Assembly (NCBI GenBank): GCA_036489885.1
Contig: DASXEW010000003.1
Coordinates: 1,860,001 to 1,924,000, forward strand
Direction: 5' to 3'
Source of the DNA: Candidatus Baltobacteraceae bacterium
Lineage (GTDB): Bacteria; Vulcanimicrobiota; Vulcanimicrobiia; Vulcanimicrobiales; Vulcanimicrobiaceae
Length of the DNA stretch: 64,000 nucleotides
Shown: piece by piece, positions 60,375 to 64,000 of the stretch
Numbering within the stretch: position 1 is the stretch's first letter
Layout of the letters: every line of letters starts with the position of its first letter
Position numbers and translations under genes: made by a program
Notes under the pieces: model-generated
Seen by the model: only the letters and a program-made list of their open reading frames with translations
Database searches by the model: none
What the model was told of the DNA's origin: nothing

Positions 60375-60841
60375 TCTTCGAGGAAGCGGGCGATCTCGGG
60401 TTGTGCGCGCAGCTCGCGCAACTCGTCGTCGTTGGGGAGTTGAGGATGGTCGCGTTCGCTAGGGACAAGACACAAGAATCCCATCGGTTCGTCGTCGCCG
60501 GCGCGAAATTGATGCCACGTCATCGGCGGTACGCGAAAGAGATCGAATTGGTGGATCGGATGGATCTCCGTTCCGAGCAGCGCTTCGCCGCCACCACGTA
60601 AGATCATGACGGCGTGAACGTGCTCGTGCCGTTCCAGGGTTGTATGTCCGCCGGCGCCGACCTCGAAATATCGCCACTGATAGCCAAGCTCGGCTTCTTC
60701 GAAGAGTACCGAGCGCGTTACGTCCTTGAACGGGGCGCTGCCCTCTTCTTTATATTGGAGTACGTCAACGCTCTGCCACCGGTAGTGCTCGCCCTCCGGG
60801 CGGAACGTCCGTGCGTGACGTGCCTCGCTCGTCTCTCTCAT
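60371..60841 (-). CDS. cupin-domain protein
   Basis: 156 residues from ATG 60841; the frame is open upstream but there overlaps the RuBisCO-like gene. One cupin barrel with metal motif 1 in GGHTTLERHEHVHAVMILRG (two His-x-His-type ligands and Glu) and motif 2 in HPIHQFDLFRVPPMTWHQFR. A metal-dependent isomerase, decarboxylase or sensor is possible. It overlaps the RuBisCO-like stop as ATGA, so the two are made together and may catalyse consecutive steps. Convergent with the P1-peptidase gene, 4-nt overlap. Confidence 0.85.
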   Translation of the reverse strand: MRETSEARHARTFRPEGEHYRWQSVDVLQYKEEGSAPFKDVTRSVLFEEAELGYQWRYFEVGAGGHTTLERHEHVHAVMILRGGGEALLGTEIHPIHQFDLFRVPPMTWHQFRAGDDEPMGFLCLVPSERDHPQLPNDDELRELRAQPEIARFLED

Positions 60842-61932
60842 ACGCCCTGCACAACCGCCCGGGCGAAGCTTCGGCTTCGTTCCGCAAGACGGTCCCCGGC
60901 CGAAAGCAAGCTGCCTCCGATCAGCAGCATAACCTCCGTGCCGTAGAACGCAATCATTTCCGGGACTCGCTCGACCGCCATGCCACCGGCCGGTACCGGC
61001 ATTGCGGGCCGAATCGTATGCCACGGTTCGCGGGCTGCCTGCGCGAGCGCTCGGCAGACGTCTGCACTGTAGGCGAATCGGCCGCCGTAGTTCGGATAGA
61101 TCGTCGCATCCGCGCCGAGCAGCCGGAAGAATTTTCCGAAGAGCCAGACCGGTGAGATGCGCGAAGCGCCGCCGAACGCCGGATGCGCGAGAATGACAAA
61201 GTCCGGGAACGTCGCCACGAATTCCGCGAACGTCCCCAGACCAATCAGCATCGGTGCAAGGAGCACGGCGCGTACCCCGCACTCTCGGGCGTGTTCCGCT
61301 TGCTCGAAGATGCGTCGCGGAGAGCCGACCAGACTGGGAGCGTAGATGACCGGCTTTCCCGTGGCGTCCGAGGCGCGCTCGGCCGCAGCATAACAGGCGC
61401 GGACACGTTCGGTGAACGGCGCGTAGGCTTGATCCGCGATGCCGTGGTCGTCCTTGATCACGTCGATCCCGGCGCGTCCGAAGGTTTCGCAGAGCTCCGC
61501 GAGCGCCTGGGGCGACGACCCCTGCGGTTTGAGGGCCGTACACGTCAGCGGACGCTTCGGTGCTTGGACGAGCGCGCGCAATCCGCTGATCCCGTGACGC
61601 GGTCCGCCGAAACGTTTGAGCAGCTCGGGCGGGAATGCGACGTCCTCGAGCTCGACGTCATCTTGCAGCGAGCAATTTCCGAAGAGCATATTGGTTAGCT
61701 GCGTCACATCTTCGCCCGTCGTCGCGGCGGCGATCTGCAAGGTGACGCGGTGTCGCTCTGCATCGAGCGGTTCGATCGACGCGACGCGCGCCACGATCGA
61801 ATCGCGAATCTTCGGATCGGCGACGGCTTCGAGCGGCATCTCGACGCTTTGCTCCAGCGCAAGCGCCGCCGCGCGTTTGTGGACCTCGTCCGCGCGAGAC
61901 GCGAGCAAATACGTCGCAGAAACCCAAGCCAT
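60838..61932 (-). CDS. RuBisCO-like protein (form IV)
   Basis: 364 residues. The TIM-barrel shows Lys135 in LKPQG (RuBisCO Lys175 position; Lys177 is Gln), Lys160 in IKDDHGIADQ (the carbamylated Lys201 position), Asp162 and His163 (Glu204 replaced by His), His250 in LAHPAFGG and the C-terminal phosphate-binding IGGSLL. These changes exclude CO2 fixation. The KDDH form belongs to the RLP groups tied to apionate, isoapionate or other sugar-acid catabolism rather than to methionine salvage (MtnW). It is coupled to a cupin gene. No MtnA/B/C/D gene is nearby. Confidence 0.88.
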   Translation of the reverse strand: MAWVSATYLLASRADEVHKRAAALALEQSVEMPLEAVADPKIRDSIVARVASIEPLDAERHRVTLQIAAATTGEDVTQLTNMLFGNCSLQDDVELEDVAFPPELLKRFGGPRHGISGLRALVQAPKRPLTCTALKPQGSSPQALAELCETFGRAGIDVIKDDHGIADQAYAPFTERVRACYAAAERASDATGKPVIYAPSLVGSPRRIFEQAEHARECGVRAVLLAPMLIGLGTFAEFVATFPDFVILAHPAFGGASRISPVWLFGKFFRLLGADATIYPNYGGRFAYSADVCRALAQAAREPWHTIRPAMPVPAGGMAVERVPEMIAFYGTEVMLLIGGSLLSAGDRLAERSRSFARAVVQGV

Positions 61933-61973
61933 ACCGCGAGGAGGCTTCGCACGGTGAGGAGTAGAGCCTCTCC

Positions 61974-62801
61974 ATGGCCGACGCAGAGAAGCAACGTACG
62001 GCGTTTCGTCTCGAAGTTAATGAAGATATCGTGATAACGCTTGACGGCATCGGTCGTTCGATGGGGGCAACGCTCGTCGATCTTTCCGAAGGCGGCTGCC
62101 GCGTACGTACGCGATTGTGCATTCCGTACTCGCAGCTCCAGTTCAAATGGAAAGGACCGAAAAGCCAGATCAAGCTTTACGGCGAGATGGTCGGCATTCG
62201 GATCACCGAGCAGAAGACGACGGAGTTCGGCGTGCGCTTCGAGATGCCGCAGAACGAGAAAGACATTCTCGTTCAAGAGCTCCACGAAATTCAGCGCCGC
62301 ATGGCCTTCAAGACCGAACCGACGGAGGGCGGCGACAGCGGTATCGGGCGCGCTAAGCGCAAAGCATATCGCGCGCCGATCCGTTTTCCCATCTCGTATA
62401 AAGTCAAGGGTGGAATGCACGAGCAAGTCGCGACCGCGGCCGATCTCTCGATCGGCGGCCTGATGCTGATTACGCCCGACGCGATTCCCGAAAATACGGA
62501 AGTCGAGCTTGACTTCGTGATGCCGGTCGAAGCGGTTGATTTGGGCGGCGAGCAACGCGAAGTCGTCGAGAATACACCTTTCGGGCAACGCAAAGTAAAG
62601 AAGCTTGTGCCCGTTCGCCCGTTCGAACCGATTCACTGTAAGGCAAAAGTGGTAAAACGCATCGGCGCGACGGCCGAAGGCACGTCGTACGGAACATCAT
62701 TTTTCGAGATGCCGGCATTCACGACCGAGGAGGTCGCACGGTTCGTGCACGCTTTCCAATTAACGCAGCTGCGTAAGGCCGCCGCTGCCGCCGACGCCTA
62801 G
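61974..62801 (+). CDS. double PilZ-domain protein
   Basis: 275 residues with two PilZ domains. Domain 1 (residues 5-105) has QRTAFR and LVDLSEGGCRV; domain 2 (120-265) has KRKAYRAPIRFP and AADLSIGGLML. Both keep the RxxxR and D/NxSxxG pattern for cyclic-di-GMP binding. No transmembrane segment. GGTGAGGAG before ATG is a good ribosome site. Next to a second protein of the same design (10 nt downstream). It could respond to c-di-GMP made or cleaved by the GGDEF-EAL protein at 47464. Confidence 0.88.
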   Translation: MADAEKQRTAFRLEVNEDIVITLDGIGRSMGATLVDLSEGGCRVRTRLCIPYSQLQFKWKGPKSQIKLYGEMVGIRITEQKTTEFGVRFEMPQNEKDILVQELHEIQRRMAFKTEPTEGGDSGIGRAKRKAYRAPIRFPISYKVKGGMHEQVATAADLSIGGLMLITPDAIPENTEVELDFVMPVEAVDLGGEQREVVENTPFGQRKVKKLVPVRPFEPIHCKAKVVKRIGATAEGTSYGTSFFEMPAFTTEEVARFVHAFQLTQLRKAAAAADA

Positions 62802-62811
62802 CTCAGCACCG

Positions 62812-63660
62812 ATGAGCGAACCTCGGCGCCAAGCCTTCCGGCTCGACGTCAACGCTGAGATTACCGTTCGTCTTGCGGATCTCGGCCGCGACCTCAAGCT
62901 GACGCTCGTCGACATCTCCGACGGTGGCGGTCGTTTACGTTCGACCACCAAACTTCCGCCGCACACGCGCGTCGCGTTTGCATGGATGGGACCGTCGCGC
63001 CAACCGATTCCGTTGAGCGGACGCGTCGTAGCCGTTCGCATGAGCGATCCGAAGACGGCCGAGTACGGCATTCAGTTCGACATGTCCGAAGCCGCCAAAG
63101 ACAAGCTTGCTCATGAGTTGGCCGAAGTGCAGCGCCGCAAAGCGTACAAGCCGGCCGATATGCCGGCGCATCAGATTGACGACGGCGATGTCGGCGGACG
63201 CGCGAAGCGGCAGGGTTACCGCGCTGCGGTCACGTTCAACGTCGTTGCGAAAGTCCCCAACAAAGACGGTCGTATCATCCCAGTGCGCGCGGAAGCGCTC
63301 GATCTTTCGATTGGCGGCATGCTGATTGCGATGCCGGGCGAATACGAGGAGGGTATCGAGACCGAGATTTCGTTCACGATGCCGGTCGGCGCCGTCGACA
63401 TGGGCGGCGAAGAAAAAGAAGTGATGGAACAAACGCCGTTCGGCGAGCGGCGCGTGAAGAAGCTCGTACCGGTTCGGCCGTTCGATCCGATCTCGTGCAA
63501 GGCAAAGATCGTGAAAAAAACCGGCAGCGCGCGCAACGGCGTGCCGACCTGGGGAATCGGATTCGCCGATCTCTCGGCATTTCTCAAAGAAGAGATCGCG
63601 CGTTTCGTCCACGCGCACCAGCTCTCTCAATTGCGCAAGGCCGCCGCGACCCAAGGTTAG
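62812..63660 (+). CDS. double PilZ-domain protein, paralogue of the preceding gene
   Basis: 282 residues, same architecture as its neighbour. Domain 1 begins EPRRQAFRLDVNAEITVRL and has LVDISDGGGRL; domain 2 has AKRQGYRAAVTFN and ALDLSIGGMLI. The second halves share MPVGAVDMGGEEKEV and FGERRVKKLVPVRPFDPI with near-identical stretches in the first protein, so this is a tandem duplication. The SDR gene starts at its last base. Confidence 0.88.
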   Translation: MSEPRRQAFRLDVNAEITVRLADLGRDLKLTLVDISDGGGRLRSTTKLPPHTRVAFAWMGPSRQPIPLSGRVVAVRMSDPKTAEYGIQFDMSEAAKDKLAHELAEVQRRKAYKPADMPAHQIDDGDVGGRAKRQGYRAAVTFNVVAKVPNKDGRIIPVRAEALDLSIGGMLIAMPGEYEEGIETEISFTMPVGAVDMGGEEKEVMEQTPFGERRVKKLVPVRPFDPISCKAKIVKKTGSARNGVPTWGIGFADLSAFLKEEIARFVHAHQLSQLRKAAATQG

Positions 63661-64000
63661 TGCGCGGGAAGACGCTGTTCATTACCGGTGCCAGCCGCGG
63701 CATCGGGCTTGCTATTGCGTTGCGCGCGGCGCGCGACGGCGCCAACATTGCGATCATCGCAAAGACGACCGAGCCCCATCCAAAGCTGCCCGGGACGATC
63801 TTTACGGCGGCCGATGAGATCGAGCATGCCGGCGGAAAAGCGCTCCCGCTCGTGTGCGATATTCGCTTCGAGGAACAGGTCGTAGCCGCCGTCGAGAAGA
63901 CCGTCGCACGTTTCGGTGGGATCGACGTCTGCGTCAACAACGCCAGCGCAATTGCGCTTACGCAAACCGTCGATACCGAGATGAAGCGCTACGACCTGAT
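63660..64000 (+). CDS. HSDL2-like short-chain dehydrogenase, cut by window end
   Basis: 113 residues visible from GTG 63660 (overlapping the previous TAG by one base), open at the window end. The pattern KTLFITGASRGIGLAIALRA, IIAKTTEPHPKLPGTIFTAA and VNNASAIALTQT matches HSDL2-type SDRs, which carry the TTxPHPKLPGT insert. The NAD(P)-binding TGASRGIG and NNAS are intact. The catalytic YxxxK lies beyond the window. Substrate unknown in bacteria; fatty-acyl metabolism is the usual suggestion. Confidence 0.9.
   Translation, partial: MRGKTLFITGASRGIGLAIALRAARDGANIAIIAKTTEPHPKLPGTIFTAADEIEHAGGKALPLVCDIRFEEQVVAAVEKTVARFGGIDVCVNNASAIALTQTVDTEMKRYDL

Noticed and set aside
60838-61932. True RuBisCO large subunit
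   Set aside because: Shorter than a real large subunit, Lys177 and Glu204 positions are Gln and His, and no phosphoribulokinase or small subunit is nearby.
1-64000. CRISPR arrays or toxin-antitoxin pairs
   Set aside because: I saw no regularly spaced direct repeats and no recognisable paired small toxin and antitoxin genes.

Overview
The window is 64 kb of high-GC bacterial chromosome, densely packed and with many ATGA, GTGA and TAATG overlaps between neighbouring genes. It carries one intact tRNA (Phe) and the 3' part of a second (Asp), no rRNA and no phylogenetic marker gene. Gene content fits an aerobic, soil-type chemoheterotroph that imports and breaks down small organic acids, amino compounds and sulfonates. 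My impression is an uncultured lineage such as Candidatus Eremiobacterota, but nothing here proves it.

Layout. 1-2130 is the end of a decayed integrated element: a broken tyrosine integrase, small orphan genes and a duplicated tRNA-Asp 3' end that I read as an attachment site. 2137-4127 holds a terminator, two secreted proteins of unknown function, a decayed membrane-protein gene and a 17-residue lysine-rich peptide gene. 4199-7317 (minus) is an SsuABC/TauABC-type importer behind tRNA-Phe. 7405-15035 (plus) is a lytic transglycosylase followed by a coupled run: CoA-transferase, DUF6457-like protein, ferredoxin-NrfD fusion, molybdopterin oxidoreductase and a short CPA1 antiporter.

15007-32447 centres on sulfonate catabolism. 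A divergent GntR regulator faces genes for a CoA-acylating sulfoacetaldehyde dehydrogenase (SauS-like), a two-subunit ADP-forming CoA ligase (SucCD fold, SauCD-like), sulfoacetaldehyde acetyltransferase (Xsc) and phosphate acetyltransferase. Read in order this gives sulfoacetate -> sulfoacetyl-CoA -> sulfoacetaldehyde -> acetyl phosphate + sulfite -> acetyl-CoA. The same strand continues with an amidase, a polar amino-acid ABC importer, a class III aminotransferase and a branched-chain-type (Liv) ABC importer.

32567-45898 is two divergent operons around tandem GGTNNNACC operator-like sites. The minus-strand operon has a FadR-type regulator, a SelA-fold PLP enzyme, a complete amino-acid ABC importer, a class V aminotransferase and a hydroxyacid-oxoacid transhydrogenase. 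The plus-strand operon has a split biotin-dependent carboxylase (BCCP, biotin carboxylase, carboxyltransferase), a thiolase and then an MHS permease. The imported substrate is unknown.

45895-64000 is mixed: an SDR, a FecR-like protein, a GAF-GGDEF-EAL protein, a TPR-glycosyltransferase, a VOC protein, gamma-glutamyltransferase plus an M20 amidohydrolase, a reductase with the active-site signature of 3-sulfolactaldehyde reductase (YihU), D-malate/tartrate dehydrogenase with a GntR regulator, a P1-family peptidase, a cupin coupled to a RuBisCO-like protein, two tandem double-PilZ proteins, and the start of an HSDL2-like SDR cut by the window end.
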